From Parapedobacter tibetensis (lineage in GTDB: Bacteria; Bacteroidota; Bacteroidia; Sphingobacteriales; Sphingobacteriaceae), in the NCBI RefSeq assembly GCF_024704835.1, contig NZ_JAMXBE010000005.1:316778-380777 (forward strand): a stretch of DNA of 64,000 nucleotides. The letters are read 5' to 3'. The translations under genes and the position numbers were made by a program. Positions within the stretch are counted from its first letter, which is position 1; each line of letters starts with the position of its first letter. Below the pieces are notes generated by a model. It was given only the letters and a program-made list of their open reading frames with translations. It ran no database searches and was not told the origin of the DNA. Below, one piece after another: positions 18,018 to 27,282 of the stretch.

Positions 18018-19013
18018 TTAAGCATGTATCCACTTGAAACTATACGGTTTTTCAGGAATACGCATCCGATCGGCCAATCGCAGCAGACGATCGGGTAACC
18101 GCATGAGGTAATCCCTGGCACGTTCACCGGCTTCGTTCAATTCTTTAATGGATTCCAATTTCCATTCGACTAATAATTCCCTGAGAATATCCACATAGTC
18201 GATCGCGGTATACACCCCAAGTCGTTGCGCGGCATCTGAAAAATGGGCGAACGCCTCACCTTGTGGTTGCCCGGATTCCCGCAACAAATGGGCAGGCATG
18301 ACGATTTTCTTACGCATCATGTCTTCAAAGGCTACTAATACTTCACTTGCGTCCACTTCTATGGCTTTAGAAATAAAAGACATATAAGCCTTGGCATGCC
18401 GGGCTTCATCCGATGCGATGACGCCACACATTTTGGCAAGTAGTTTATCCCCATCCCTTTTTGCGAATCCAGCCACGCGTCTATGCGATACATTGGTGGC
18501 CAGTTCCTGGAATGAAGTATAGATGAAATTGCGATAAGGGTCGTTTCCCGTGCCAATCTCAAAACCTTCCTGAAGCAGGTATTGTGTAGAGATCTCCATC
18601 TCTCGCATATCCACACGGCCTGAAAGATACAGGTATTTGTTGAGCAAGTCGCCATGCCGGTTTTCCTCGGCAGTCCACGCACGTACCCATTTCATCCAAC
18701 CCCCTTGCTCATTTTTTTCAACGTCTGTGACCATGGTAAGCCATGATTCGTAAGTAGGCAATGCCTCCTCGGTAATGGTATCGCCGATCAATACGGCTAC
18801 TAGGTCATACGGAAGTTCTTTGGCACTTTCCTGCAATTCCTTTACCTCTTGGAAAAACGAATCACGTGAGGCATCTGGAAGGAAATCAGCGGGTTGCCAC
18901 ATTTCCTCTACAGGTTTCAAGTATTCACTCATTTCATTTAGCATGTATGGCTCTAGGTAAGCCATCACTTCTTTCCGTGATCCTTCAGGTATCTGTTGTG
19001 TTAGCTCTTGCAT
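18018..19013 (-). CDS. Acyl-ACP desaturase (diiron, ferritin-like)
   Basis: With the start at 19013 the product has 331 residues. Two diiron-binding helices carry the signature motifs: AEENRHGDLLNKY (EExxH) and IASDEARHAKAYMSF (DExRH), with the paired EFE-type glutamate around FQELATNVSHRR. This is the soluble fatty-acid desaturase type 2 family, which introduces a double bond into acyl-ACP. The upstream in-frame ATG at 19043 is less likely because a TAnnTTTG box lies between the two. The NTF2-like lipoprotein gene follows on the same strand. Confidence 0.88.
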   Translation of the reverse strand: MQELTQQIPEGSRKEVMAYLEPYMLNEMSEYLKPVEEMWQPADFLPDASRDSFFQEVKELQESAKELPYDLVAVLIGDTITEEALPTYESWLTMVTDVEKNEQGGWMKWVRAWTAEENRHGDLLNKYLYLSGRVDMREMEISTQYLLQEGFEIGTGNDPYRNFIYTSFQELATNVSHRRVAGFAKRDGDKLLAKMCGVIASDEARHAKAYMSFISKAIEVDASEVLVAFEDMMRKKIVMPAHLLRESGQPQGEAFAHFSDAAQRLGVYTAIDYVDILRELLVEWKLESIKELNEAGERARDYLMRLPDRLLRLADRMRIPEKPYSFKWIHA

Positions 19014-19020
19014 ATTCCCA

Positions 19021-19028
19021 CAAAGGTA
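19021..19028 (-). promoter_or_regulatory. Candidate -7 box for the desaturase, inside its longer frame
   Basis: On the minus strand the sequence is TACCTTTG, matching TAnnTTTG, only 7 bp before the ATG at 19013. If used, the message would be nearly leaderless and the ATG at 19043 could not be the start. Confidence 0.4.
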
Positions 19029-19111
19029 GGCAAATGTGTGCATAATATTTTTTTAACAATCCGATTATATTCAAAAAATGACAAGAATCATGTTTTTACC
19101 TTTTTAACGGT

Positions 19112-19119
19112 TACTTTTG
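19112..19119 (+). promoter_or_regulatory. Candidate -7 box for the Nudix gene
   Basis: TACTTTTG fits TAnnTTTG and lies 37 bp before the ATG at 19157. No distinct -33 element is seen. Confidence 0.35.
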
Positions 19120-19156
19120 CTGAAAGCCGGAAATTGGTAGTAATCGCAATACAACA

Positions 19157-19621
19157 ATGAACAAATTCAATATACGAGTATATGGTTTTCTCATCAATGA
19201 GCGCAGCCAGGTATTGATCAGCGATGAACGAGAACAAGGCATGGAATTCACCAAATTTCCAGGTGGCGGACTGGAGTATGGGGAGGGGCTGCTGGAAGGG
19301 CTTGGGCGTGAGTTCAAGGAGGAATGCGGCATGGAAATTGAAATCTTGCGCCACATCCATACCACGGATGTGTTTTTCAAATCGGCGTTCAATGATAGTC
19401 AGGTCATCGGCATTTATTATTTGGTGAGGGGTGGAGAACTGCGCAATTGCCGATTAAGCGCAAAACCCTTCGATTTTGAAGATAATAAAGCGCTTGACCA
19501 AGTATTCCGTTGGGTGGCAATGGATAAACTGGATGAAAAGGACTTGACATTTGAGATGGATAGGCGTGCCTGGCGGGCATTCATGTCGGAAAAACGCCAC
19601 GGCCACAATTTTTTGCGATGA
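19157..19621 (+). CDS. Nudix hydrolase
   Basis: The 154-residue protein contains a full Nudix box (GGLEYGEGLLEGLGREFKEE, then CGM; pattern Gx5Ex7REUxEExGU) at about residues 35-57, with the metal-binding glutamates in REFKEE. Nudix enzymes hydrolyse nucleoside diphosphates linked to another moiety. The specificity (sanitising, NDP-sugar or cofactor) cannot be read from the sequence. It is a single gene, divergent from the desaturase and 67 bp ahead of a glycosyltransferase. Confidence 0.88.
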   Translation: MNKFNIRVYGFLINERSQVLISDEREQGMEFTKFPGGGLEYGEGLLEGLGREFKEECGMEIEILRHIHTTDVFFKSAFNDSQVIGIYYLVRGGELRNCRLSAKPFDFEDNKALDQVFRWVAMDKLDEKDLTFEMDRRAWRAFMSEKRHGHNFLR

Positions 19622-19688
19622 CGATGCTCCGCAGTCAGGGGTAAGTGAAGAGAAATTTCCTACTTTCGTGTCGATTTGACTCGATTTC

Positions 19689-20861
19689 ATGGAACTTCTT
19701 TTTTGGATCAGCCTATTTATTGTTTTTTACACATTCATTGGGTATGGATTACTGCTGTACCTATTGATTAGTATGAAGCGCTTATTGATGCCTATCACCA
19801 AAGCTCCCCACGTGATAGGCGACCTTCCTTCTTGCACGATAATTATAGCGGCCTATAATGAGGAATCAGTTATTGAACAGAAGATAGCAAACACACTTGC
19901 GCTGGAATATCCAGGAGCGGAGCTTAACTATTGCGTTGTAACGGATGGCTCCACCGACAAAACCGTGGAACTTGCAGGAAGATATCCGCAGATTACCTTA
20001 CTGCATGCTCCCGAACGCAAAGGTAAGATCGTCGCCGTGCACCGGGCCATGCAGCAAGTGACCACCGAAGTAGTCGTTTTCACCGATGCAAATACCTTGT
20101 TGAATGCCAATGCACTCATGGAACTATGCAAACATTATGTTGATAAAAGAATAGGTGCAGTAGCAGGGGAGAAGCGGGTATACGCGGGCGACGGGGCAGA
20201 CGCCAGTGCAGCGGGTGAGGGGTTTTACTGGAAGTATGAATCTGCCCTCAAAAAATGGGATGCTGAGCTGTACTCCGTGGTGGGGAGTGCGGGCGAGTTG
20301 TTTAGCATCCGTACCGAGTTGTACGACGCGGTGCCGCCCGATACGGTACTGGATGATTTCATGATTTCGATGCAAATTGCCGAGAAGGGGTATAGGGTAC
20401 TGTATGAGCCCGGGGCTTATGCCACGGAAATGGCTTCTGAAAATGTGAAGGAGGAATTAAAGCGGAAAGTAAGGATAGCGGCCGGTGGGATACAATCCAT
20501 TGTACGGTTGAAGGGCCTGTTCAACCCATTTACTAATCCGGTACTAACATTCCAATATATAAGCCATCGGGTATTGCGGTGGACCATTACTCCAATACTG
20601 CTGGTATTTGCCTTTATATCGAATGCCGTCTTGCACCATACTGGAGTTGGGTGGATTTATACCGCTTTATACTACGGGCAGGTACTGTTTTATGTGTTGG
20701 CTTTCCTCGGATTTTTGCTTGAGCGGAAGGAACTGAAGGTAAAGGTCACGTTTATCCCTTACTATTTCTGTATGATGAATTATGCGGTGCTGGCCGGAAT
20801 CATCCGGTACCTTAAAGGTAAACAAAGTGCGGTTTGGGAAAAAGTCGGTCGTAAAACATAA
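19689..20861 (+). CDS. Membrane glycosyltransferase, family 2
   Basis: The 390-residue protein has an N-terminal membrane helix (ELLFWISLFIVFYTFIGYGLLLYLL) and a GT-A domain (CTIIIAAYNEESVIEQKIANT, VTDGSTDKT, the metal-binding VVFTDANTLLN and the acceptor-side VLDDFMIS). Three or four C-terminal helices follow (from about residue 285). The layout resembles processive GT2 enzymes of the cellulose/hyaluronan-synthase type, but a QxxRW motif is not seen (RKVRIAAGGIQS occupies the place). Product unknown. It is convergent with the phosphopantetheinyl transferase gene 9 bp downstream. Confidence 0.85.
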   Translation: MELLFWISLFIVFYTFIGYGLLLYLLISMKRLLMPITKAPHVIGDLPSCTIIIAAYNEESVIEQKIANTLALEYPGAELNYCVVTDGSTDKTVELAGRYPQITLLHAPERKGKIVAVHRAMQQVTTEVVVFTDANTLLNANALMELCKHYVDKRIGAVAGEKRVYAGDGADASAAGEGFYWKYESALKKWDAELYSVVGSAGELFSIRTELYDAVPPDTVLDDFMISMQIAEKGYRVLYEPGAYATEMASENVKEELKRKVRIAAGGIQSIVRLKGLFNPFTNPVLTFQYISHRVLRWTITPILLVFAFISNAVLHHTGVGWIYTALYYGQVLFYVLAFLGFLLERKELKVKVTFIPYYFCMMNYAVLAGIIRYLKGKQSAVWEKVGRKT

Positions 20862-20870
20862 ACATCGCCT

Positions 20871-21626
20871 TTACAGGTTATTCAAGGGCACATCAAACTT
20901 ATGGAATGCGATTGTCGCATGCCGGTGTTCCGTTGCCAGGCTTCCGATGTAGCCTTGGGGCATCTCAAATGAACGGACATGGATATCCTGTTGAGGCCGA
21001 CCACCTATCGTTGATGCTTCAGTTGATTGGCTTCCATCCAAGACCTCAAACCAAGGCAGGTGGTCGCCGATTCCTAGGCCTGTTAATTTAAGTATTGCCT
21101 CCTTCCGCGTCCATAAAGCAAAAAAGCGATGATGTTGACCATTGTCGGAAACGCCTGATATAAATTCGATTTCATTTGCTGAAAAACAACCTGTTAACAT
21201 CGGTTCGATTTCAAAGCCCGTGTTTAGTTGTTCGATGTCCAAACCTACAGGTGCATCCCGGTCTATAGCAATCAAAATATAGTCCCCCGCATAAGACAGA
21301 TTGAAATGCAAGGTTTTTCCATGCTGGGCCCCAATGAAAAGCTTTCGGCGTTCGTTGTTTACCAGGTTAATGGATTTCGGGTGGGTATCAAGCAGACCAG
21401 CCAGAATGAAACGGAGTGCAATTCGTCCTGCGGTAAAACGATCCGCATGCCTTTGCTGAAAAAAGCGGTTACTTCGTAATTGTTCATCCTCGTTGAGAAT
21501 AGCGGTATGATCCTGTCCGTGTGTTTTCATGAACTCAGGAGCATGGATCACCCACACCTGTATTTGAGCAGGCAAACCCCAGACGATTTCATCCATCCAC
21601 CCAGTATGTATATTGATTGAGGCCAT
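20871..21626 (-). CDS. 4'-phosphopantetheinyl transferase, Sfp type
   Basis: The 251-residue protein has the Sfp-type signatures: FNLSYAGDYILIAI, the Mg-binding VGLDIEQL (variant of GxDIE) and FFALWTRKEAILKLTGLGI (WxxKEAxxK). Such enzymes move the phosphopantetheine arm of CoA onto carrier domains. The length of about 250 (twice an AcpS) points to a secondary-metabolism or broad-range enzyme. A non-ribosomal peptide synthetase ends in the same window about 41 kb to the right and is a natural client, though the two are not in one operon. Confidence 0.9.
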   Translation of the reverse strand: MASINIHTGWMDEIVWGLPAQIQVWVIHAPEFMKTHGQDHTAILNEDEQLRSNRFFQQRHADRFTAGRIALRFILAGLLDTHPKSINLVNNERRKLFIGAQHGKTLHFNLSYAGDYILIAIDRDAPVGLDIEQLNTGFEIEPMLTGCFSANEIEFISGVSDNGQHHRFFALWTRKEAILKLTGLGIGDHLPWFEVLDGSQSTEASTIGGRPQQDIHVRSFEMPQGYIGSLATEHRHATIAFHKFDVPLNNL

Positions 21627-21736
21627 GCATAAATTGGTGTTACATCCGATGGTTCAAATTTAACATTTTGTATGGAAGTAATATGTAGCGGGTGCTATTA
21701 ACTTCGTTGAGGGCTTCTCCGTTCAAATGTCGCTCC

Positions 21737-21813
21737 TCGTCATTGCGAACCCGAGCGAAGGGTAGGTGCGATGGAGTGACCGCGGAGCAGCTCCGAAGGA
21801 AACCAATCCAATC
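21737..21813. repeat. Probable dispersed intergenic palindromic element
   Basis: The stretch CGTCATTGCGAACCCGAGCG to CCAATCCAATCT resembles the GTCATTGCGAG...GAAGCAATC type of intergenic repeat known from many bacteria. It contains the near-palindrome GGAGC-A-GCTCC at 21784-21794. It lies alone between divergent genes and has no open frame of its own worth calling. Confidence 0.45.
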
Positions 21814-22039
21814 TAACCTTGACGAAGATTGCATTATATTTCGTTTTAAAAACTTGTTTATAAAAGCAACTATCGCTAAGTTTGAAAACACAATTTCATA
21901 ACCAGTGTGTAAACCTGCATATTCATTGCGTGATTAGATTGCGTATTGTTTTAATAATTACTTAATATTATAATGATATAGATAGGCTACTTTTACACCT
22001 TGATAATAACCATACGTTTGATTTTTTAAAGTGATTGCA
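21814..22039. other. Intergenic region before the ECF sigma gene
   Basis: AT-rich leader without a credible gene. TACTTTTA at 21989-21996 is a one-mismatch -7 box that could drive the sigma factor gene at 22040. Nothing else is recognised. Confidence 0.4.
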
Positions 22040-22639
22040 ATGATAAGCAATTCAGAGGAGCATGATTGTTGGTGTGATTTTATCGCGGGAAGTGATGCTG
22101 CTTTTCGGATGTTGTATGATATTTACGTTGATAAGCTCTTTTCCTTTGGATGCGGTTTTTGTAGGGATGAAGAAACGGTTAAAGACACCATCCATGATTT
22201 GTTTATCGATTTATACCGATATCGGGCCAACGTAGCGCGAACTGTCAACTTATCTGCCTACCTATATAGTGCCATGCGCCGGAAATTGGTTGTCGCGCTG
22301 AAAAATATCCGGAAGCAGCAGTCGGTTCAGCTTACGGATATGGATTTCCAAGTGGATTGGAATATCGAAACCCATATCATGCGGGACGAACAGGAAAAGG
22401 AATTGGTTTATATCCTTTCGCAGGAAATCCAGAAACTTTCCAATAGGCAACGGGAGGTGCTATACCTTCGCTTTACCCTGGATATGACTTACGAGGAGGT
22501 GGCCGAAGTAATGGATGTGTCGGTGGCTACAAGCCGGACCTTGGTGTACCGGGCTGTCAAACAAATGCGGGTTAATATGGAACGGACCAACATCCCGATG
22601 GTCAACCTATTGATGCTGGTTTTATCAGCTGGGAGCTGA
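22040..22639 (+). CDS. ECF RNA polymerase sigma factor
   Basis: From the ATG at 22040 (a GTG at 22031 is the alternative) the product has 199 residues. Region 2 is FRMLYDIYVDKLFSFGCGF...DTIHDLFIDLYRYR, and region 4 is EIQKLSNRQREVLYLRF, then MTYEEVAEVMDVSVATSRTLVYRAVKQM, a standard helix-turn-helix. It is the Bacteroidota RpoE-like sigma type that partners with FecR anti-sigma factors. The fecR gene follows 100 bp downstream, then an STN-containing SusC, so the factor probably controls this SusCD pair in response to its ligand. Confidence 0.92.
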   Translation: MISNSEEHDCWCDFIAGSDAAFRMLYDIYVDKLFSFGCGFCRDEETVKDTIHDLFIDLYRYRANVARTVNLSAYLYSAMRRKLVVALKNIRKQQSVQLTDMDFQVDWNIETHIMRDEQEKELVYILSQEIQKLSNRQREVLYLRFTLDMTYEEVAEVMDVSVATSRTLVYRAVKQMRVNMERTNIPMVNLLMLVLSAGS

Positions 22640-22739
22640 GCTATAATTACCCCCCCACACCAATACCCCTCAAAAAAAAATCAATTATTTTGTCTATAAA
22701 AAATAGGCTTTTCACTCTATGTAATTAAAAGACTTAAAC

Positions 22740-23897
22740 ATGGGCGACAATGCGGAGGATATCCTGAGTGATGAGCAGGGCAAGGAGCGGATGAATACGG
22801 GACAGACCTCGCCAAAACAAAATCAATTGGCTGCCAACATTGTGCGTGCCATGAAGGAAGTCAATACCAAGAACCTGAATAAGGAAGACAAGGAATACCT
22901 TTGGAACCGTATTCGTAAAGGGACGATGATGAACGGCGGTTCAACGAGAACGATTTCGCAGGCATGGAGGTACGGTGCTGCCGCGGCCGTAGTCCTTTGC
23001 TGTTCAGTTGCCTTGTGGTGGTTCGCCTCAACACGATTTCAGGATGACAACGAACTCGTACGCACTGCCAGAGACTTCCAAGAACGTTTGCATGGGCTGG
23101 ATTCCCTGGGCTTAGCCTTGGACAATGATGCTGTAATGCAGTTGGAAGACGAAACAGCCTTTCATTTCAAGGATTCTTCGCTGACCGTTGTAGGTCGCAA
23201 TGGAACGCAACAAGACATTGCCATAAGTGGGGAGGGAGATTATAACACACTGGCGGTTCCTTATGGAAAGCGGACGGAAGTGATACTCCCCGATGGCACC
23301 AAAGTATGGTTGAACGCCGGATCGTATTTCACCTTCCCCAAGCGGTTTATGGGCGAGAAGCGAGAGGTGTTTTTGCAAGGGGAAGCCTATTTCGAAGTGA
23401 GCCATAATCGGGAAAAACCATTCTTTGTCTATGCAGATGACATGCAAATCAAGGTATTGGGCACTTCCTTCAATGTCAGCTCCTATAAAGACGATAATGT
23501 AAGTTCGGCCGTATTATTGGATGGAGCGATTGAATTAACCCCACAAGGTAAGGCCAAATTTGAAAAGCAAATATTAAGTAAGGGCATTACGGCCACATTC
23601 AATAAAATCAATGGCCAATTAGGATTAGAAACTACTGATGCACAAGATCGTATCACATGGACACACAAGCAGCTGATATTGAAAAGTACGCCGCTGCCAG
23701 AGCTCATCAAGAAACTTGAACGCGTTTATAACGCCGAAATCAGGTATAAAATAGAGAGCGACGGCGCAGAAGATGATCGATTTTCAGGAATCATCGATTT
23801 GAAACAAGCATTGGATAGTGTGTTGCAAGTTATTTATGACCCCTCGTTATATCGCATTCAACAAGAAGGAAGGAGGTTCGTTATTAGCGAAAAATAG
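22740..23897 (+). CDS. FecR-family anti-sigma factor
   Basis: The 385-residue protein has a cytoplasmic N-terminal part of about 75 residues, one membrane helix (about 77-97; YGAAAAVVLCCSVALWWFA) and a periplasmic FecR domain (VPYGKRTEVILPDGTKVWLNAGS, FLQGEAYFEVSHNREKPF). A C-terminal DUF4974 domain follows (LPELIKKLERVYNAEIRY). Known relatives hold the sigma factor at the membrane and release it when the STN domain of the TonB-dependent receptor signals. The next gene has that STN domain, so sigma, FecR and SusC form a complete trans-envelope switch. Confidence 0.92.
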   Translation: MGDNAEDILSDEQGKERMNTGQTSPKQNQLAANIVRAMKEVNTKNLNKEDKEYLWNRIRKGTMMNGGSTRTISQAWRYGAAAAVVLCCSVALWWFASTRFQDDNELVRTARDFQERLHGLDSLGLALDNDAVMQLEDETAFHFKDSSLTVVGRNGTQQDIAISGEGDYNTLAVPYGKRTEVILPDGTKVWLNAGSYFTFPKRFMGEKREVFLQGEAYFEVSHNREKPFFVYADDMQIKVLGTSFNVSSYKDDNVSSAVLLDGAIELTPQGKAKFEKQILSKGITATFNKINGQLGLETTDAQDRITWTHKQLILKSTPLPELIKKLERVYNAEIRYKIESDGAEDDRFSGIIDLKQALDSVLQVIYDPSLYRIQQEGRRFVISEK

Positions 23898-24002
23898 ACC
23901 AATCAGATAAACCAAGAGATAAAAAATACGGGCAGATGTTGCAGCATCCACCCGCATACGATTAATTAACCAGAAACAATTAATTAAAACTTACGCAATG
24001 AT

Positions 24003-27000
24003 ATGAAATATCTATGTGATTATCAATTTATATACCACCATAAGAAAGCAATATCAAAAGTTTTGAGAATGATTCGATTAGTAGCCTTTTTCCTTTTCAT
24101 AGGCTTGCTTACGGTAAATGCAGAAACGTACTCGCAGCATGTCAGTGTTGACATCAAGAATGGCAACCTAACGGACCTGTTTCAGGAAATCCAAGAGCAG
24201 AGCGATTTTGTTTTTTTCTATAATGATAAGCTGGTCAAAGAAAAAGTGGTCAGCGTATCCTTACAAAATGTAAACATCAGGCAGTTACTGAAAAAAGTGC
24301 TACCCGAACAACATTTGGATTACACCATCTCGGGAAACCAAATCACCATCAAGCCCAATACCCGGAACCAGCAACGCACAATCCAAGGTACGGTGAGAGA
24401 TGCCAAGGGTGTGCCGTTGGCATCGGTCAATGTGCTGGTAAAGGGCTCCAATATGGGAGCTATTACGGATGATGAAGGCCATTACCGACTATCCATCACC
24501 GGGGATGTGACGCTGATATTCAGCATGGTGGGGTACCGTGATACGGAGATTAGCACCCAAGACCGGACTCGTGTCGATGCCGTATTGCAGGAAGAGACCA
24601 AAGATTTGGAGGAAGTGGTGGTCATGGGATACAGTACGATCGACAAACAGCACGTGGCATCGTCCGTAGCAAGTATGGATATGGATCGTGCCACCAACCG
24701 CCCGATTTTTAAACTGCAGGAGGCTTTCAGCGGTACGCTTCCGGGTGTTACCCTTACACAGACAACCAATATGCCGGGTGTTACGCCCGGCACGATATCC
24801 ATCAGAGGTAGAAGTACCCTGCAGAATGCAGCACCATTAGTGATTGTGGACGGCATGGAGCAGACCCTAACCGATATCGATCCAAACCAAGTGAAGAGCA
24901 TATCGGTACTGAAGGACGCCGCCTCGGCATCGCTGTATGGGTCGCGTGGTGCCAATGGCGTAATCATTATCGAGACTAAGCGCGGCGTAACGGGCCGGTT
25001 CAAGGTGGATTTGCATCACTGGAGTGCATTTAGTGATCCCATAGATTTACCTGATTTGGTCAACGCGGCGGATTACATGCGGCTCAATAATGAAGCCCGC
25101 GGTACGCAGGGACAGACCTTGCTCTTCGATGAGGAGGACATTGCGGCAGCAGACCGCGGTGATTTCGTTCAAACTGACTGGTTGGATGCCATTATGCGGC
25201 GCCGGGCACAAGCGTACAATACCACCGCTAATATTTCTGGGGGTGGTGGGGTAGGAACTTTCAACCTGATGCTGGGCTACGTCAATCAAGGTGGTCTGAA
25301 TGCCCATGAGGGAACCGAAAAGTTCAGTGCCCGGTTCAATACGAATATCAACATCGATGATAAATTCGTGCTATTGGCCGATTTCTATGCGCACAGGTTA
25401 CAGGTCAACCAATTGCAAATCGTTAATTTGGCTGATAATGCCAGAGATGACCCTGATACGCATTGGTTGTATCTTGATGCGCGAAAAATGAATCCAACAC
25501 AATCCGTATACTATGACTCGGATATGCCGAATCACTACATCTTGCATAACAACATCAATCCCATAGCTTCAGTAGACCGTGGTGGTCAGCGCAGTAACAT
25601 GTATGACCGGAGTACCATCAATCTTCGCCCACGTTACTTCATTACGAGCGACCTTTCCGTGGAAGGCAACGTGTCGTACATGATCAATCGGTCGGCTTCC
25701 AAAATAAAACGTGAAACAACGATGTTTTACGATGGTGATGGCAGACCCGCAGCCACATGGGCCAACCACACCCACGCACGACAAGGTGTCAGTGTGAGCC
25801 AATTGACCGCCCGTGCCAACGTCAATTATGAAAAATCGCTTCGGCAGGATAAAGATAAACTGTATTTCATTGCCGGATCGGAAATCATGAGTTACAATTA
25901 CACCGATTACAGGGAGGTGAGTAAGGCATCATTTTTTGGCAAACTCAACTATTCGTTCGATAACCGTTACATTCTGGAAGCGACTGCCCGCTCGGACGGC
26001 AGCAGCAAGTTTGCCCCGGGTCATCGCTGGGGCTTTTTCCCTTCGGCAGCCTTGGCTTGGAACGTACACAACGAATCATTTATGCTTGGAGCATTGGAAA
26101 GCGGCACAATCAATAATTTGAAGATCCGTGCCTCATACGGCCTTATCGGTAATGAAAACGTGGATCCCTATCTATGGCAGGAAATTGTCAACACTTGGGG
26201 CTGGGTGATCCGCGTACCTAATCCCGAATTTTCATGGGAAAAACAAAAGCAATGGAACGTCGGGATGGATCTGACTACCTTGGACAATCGCTTGAACGTC
26301 ACTGCGGAAGTTTATAAAAAACATTCTTACGATTTGATATTTGACGAATTTCCCATCCCACCACTGATCGGGGCAAGTGTCCTCGAATCCGCCGTTAACA
26401 TCGGCGAAGTGGAGAACAAAGGCTGGGAGCTTTCTGCCAGTTGGAGCGACCGCGTAGGTAAGTTTTCATACCGGATAGGTGGTATGCTCTTCAATAATGA
26501 AAATCGGGTACTGAAGGCCGGATATTCAACTTCCGACACCTTGATATTCAAGGGGAATGCAGACCGAATATGGTATCGGGGAATCGCGCTAAATAACTAT
26601 TATGGTTACGAAAATAATGGCTATTTCCAGACGCAGGAAGAAATCGACGGTACATCAGCCAAGTTGCCCAATACCATGCCCGGTGACATCCGCTATGTAG
26701 ACCAAAACGGCGATGGCATCATCAATGAAGATGACCGCGTGGATTTGGGTAATCCGTTCCCCCGGATGAACTATTCCGTTACGTTAGACCTTCGGTATGG
26801 CCGTTGGGACTTCAACATGCTAGGGCAGGGGGTAGGTCGCAGTACCGGTAGGCTCAGTGGTCTTGAAGGATATCCGGTGTTAATGGATGGCACGAATAAC
26901 AGTTTGGGTACCCCTCGGCAGGAATATATGGACAACCGTTGGACACCTGAGACGCCCGATAGCCGCTTTCCAAGGGTATGGACGGGCCAAAGCTCCAATG

Positions 27001-27263
27001 CCGTGTTGAGCAACGTATGGCTGAGCAATGCGGCTTTCTTCCGGGTGAAAACGCTGCAATTGGGCTATACCATCCCTAATATTGGCAAGGGCATCCAAAA
27101 CCTCCGCATTTACCTCAATGCGCAGGATGCGCTGACCTTTACCAAGTGGGAAGGCTTGGATCCTGAGCGGAATGGTGGAGAGGGTAGTTATCCGCATGGT
27201 GGAGATGGCAGTTATCCGCGAATGGCTACTTACAGCATTGGGATCCGGGCATCTATTTTATAA
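24003..27263 (+). CDS. SusC/RagA TonB-dependent transducer with STN domain
   Basis: This 1086-residue outer-membrane protein has a signal peptide around residues 22-40 (MIRLVAFFLFIGLLTVNAETYSQ is the core), an STN signalling domain (about 45-115) and a carboxypeptidase-regulatory-like domain (about 125-200; GTVRDAKGVPLASVNVLVKG). The plug carries the SusC signature (DLEEVVVMGYSTIDKQHVASS; SISVLKDAASASLYGSRGANGVI), and a 22-strand barrel follows. It imports oligosaccharides or other bulky nutrients with its SusD lid and, through STN, signals to FecR. It is followed by susD 19 bp after the stop. No glycosidase accompanies the pair, so its ligand is unknown. Confidence 0.93.
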   Translation: MKYLCDYQFIYHHKKAISKVLRMIRLVAFFLFIGLLTVNAETYSQHVSVDIKNGNLTDLFQEIQEQSDFVFFYNDKLVKEKVVSVSLQNVNIRQLLKKVLPEQHLDYTISGNQITIKPNTRNQQRTIQGTVRDAKGVPLASVNVLVKGSNMGAITDDEGHYRLSITGDVTLIFSMVGYRDTEISTQDRTRVDAVLQEETKDLEEVVVMGYSTIDKQHVASSVASMDMDRATNRPIFKLQEAFSGTLPGVTLTQTTNMPGVTPGTISIRGRSTLQNAAPLVIVDGMEQTLTDIDPNQVKSISVLKDAASASLYGSRGANGVIIIETKRGVTGRFKVDLHHWSAFSDPIDLPDLVNAADYMRLNNEARGTQGQTLLFDEEDIAAADRGDFVQTDWLDAIMRRRAQAYNTTANISGGGGVGTFNLMLGYVNQGGLNAHEGTEKFSARFNTNINIDDKFVLLADFYAHRLQVNQLQIVNLADNARDDPDTHWLYLDARKMNPTQSVYYDSDMPNHYILHNNINPIASVDRGGQRSNMYDRSTINLRPRYFITSDLSVEGNVSYMINRSASKIKRETTMFYDGDGRPAATWANHTHARQGVSVSQLTARANVNYEKSLRQDKDKLYFIAGSEIMSYNYTDYREVSKASFFGKLNYSFDNRYILEATARSDGSSKFAPGHRWGFFPSAALAWNVHNESFMLGALESGTINNLKIRASYGLIGNENVDPYLWQEIVNTWGWVIRVPNPEFSWEKQKQWNVGMDLTTLDNRLNVTAEVYKKHSYDLIFDEFPIPPLIGASVLESAVNIGEVENKGWELSASWSDRVGKFSYRIGGMLFNNENRVLKAGYSTSDTLIFKGNADRIWYRGIALNNYYGYENNGYFQTQEEIDGTSAKLPNTMPGDIRYVDQNGDGIINEDDRVDLGNPFPRMNYSVTLDLRYGRWDFNMLGQGVGRSTGRLSGLEGYPVLMDGTNNSLGTPRQEYMDNRWTPETPDSRFPRVWTGQSSNAVLSNVWLSNAAFFRVKTLQLGYTIPNIGKGIQNLRIYLNAQDALTFTKWEGLDPERNGGEGSYPHGGDGSYPRMATYSIGIRASIL

Positions 27264-27282
27264 TCTTAAATACGAAAGAATC